Assembly (NCBI GenBank): GCA_030044775.1
Contig: JASICF010000594.1
Location: 1-7,247 of the forward strand
Direction of reading: 5' to 3'
Origin: Candidatus Sulfotelmatobacter sp.
Lineage (GTDB): Bacteria; Acidobacteriota; Terriglobia; Terriglobales; Acidobacteriaceae
Length of the DNA: 7,247 nt
Below the pieces are notes generated by a model. It had not been told where the DNA came from and made no database searches. It saw only the letters and a list, made by a program, of their open reading frames with translations. Shown piece by piece: positions 7,126-7,247 of the stretch; the stretch's first letter is position 1, and every line of letters begins with the position of its first letter. Both the position numbers and the translations under genes were made by a program.

Positions 7126-7247
7126 ATGGGGAAAACAGCAGCGCTGACAAAGCAAACGGAAAACGGCGCGTCTACCGGCGAAGATCGGCCCAGCATGCGT
7201 TGGACCGTCTGCGCCATGCTATTTTTCGCAACCTCGATCAACTACGT
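7126..7247 (+). CDS. MFS transporter, probably hexuronate/anion:cation symporter type, N-terminal fragment
   Basis: The gene is cut by the window end after 40 complete codons with no stop. A polar cytoplasmic tail of about 23 residues (MGKTAALTKQ...EDRPS) is followed by MRWTVCAMLFFATSINYV. This resembles the start of the first transmembrane helix in ACS-family MFS permeases such as ExuT, where an INY motif typically precedes a D-R motif that would lie just past the edge. Placement 8 bp after uxaC, with a coupled ribosome site, fits inner-membrane uptake of glucuronate or galacturonate to feed the isomerase. The substrate rests mainly on context, and the fragment is too short to exclude other MFS subfamilies. 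Confidence 0.72.
   Translation, partial: MGKTAALTKQTENGASTGEDRPSMRWTVCAMLFFATSINY

Overview
The window is chromosomal and moderately GC-rich. It looks like a member of the Acidobacteriota, most likely class Terriglobia. The main reason is the very large (1338 aa) Oar/CarboxypepD_reg-type TonB-dependent receptor, a family strongly expanded in that group. The sequence style of the uronate isomerase agrees. This assignment is inference from protein style, with no marker gene in view.

Layout: (1) 1-179, plus strand: the tail of a DivK-like receiver domain, from a stand-alone response regulator or a hybrid kinase. (2) 180-290: a short convergent intergenic stretch with one small hairpin. (3) 291-4307, minus strand: the complete TonB-dependent outer-membrane receptor. 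(4) 4308-4538: a 231-bp divergent control region. (5) 4539-5699, plus strand: an exported P1-family (DmpA/S58-like) self-cleaving aminopeptidase. (6) 5726-7117, plus strand: uronate isomerase UxaC. (7) 7126 to the end, plus strand: the first 40 complete codons of an MFS transporter that resembles hexuronate/anion:cation symporters.

The three rightmost genes are spaced 26 and 8 bp apart and probably form one operon. UxaC and the transporter make sense together: uptake of glucuronate or galacturonate, then isomerisation to fructuronate or tagaturonate. The divergent outer-membrane receptor could import the oligosaccharide or another large substrate, but its ligand cannot be read from sequence. 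The secreted peptidase at the head of the operon is the odd partner.

I see no tRNA, rRNA, mobile element, CRISPR array, phage or defence gene, and no sign of a wholly new system. The points most worth a second look are the peptidase-uronate linkage, the 14 cysteines of the receptor lying in seven near-neighbour pairs, and a Trp in the peptidase where I expect the DmpA active-site Tyr.
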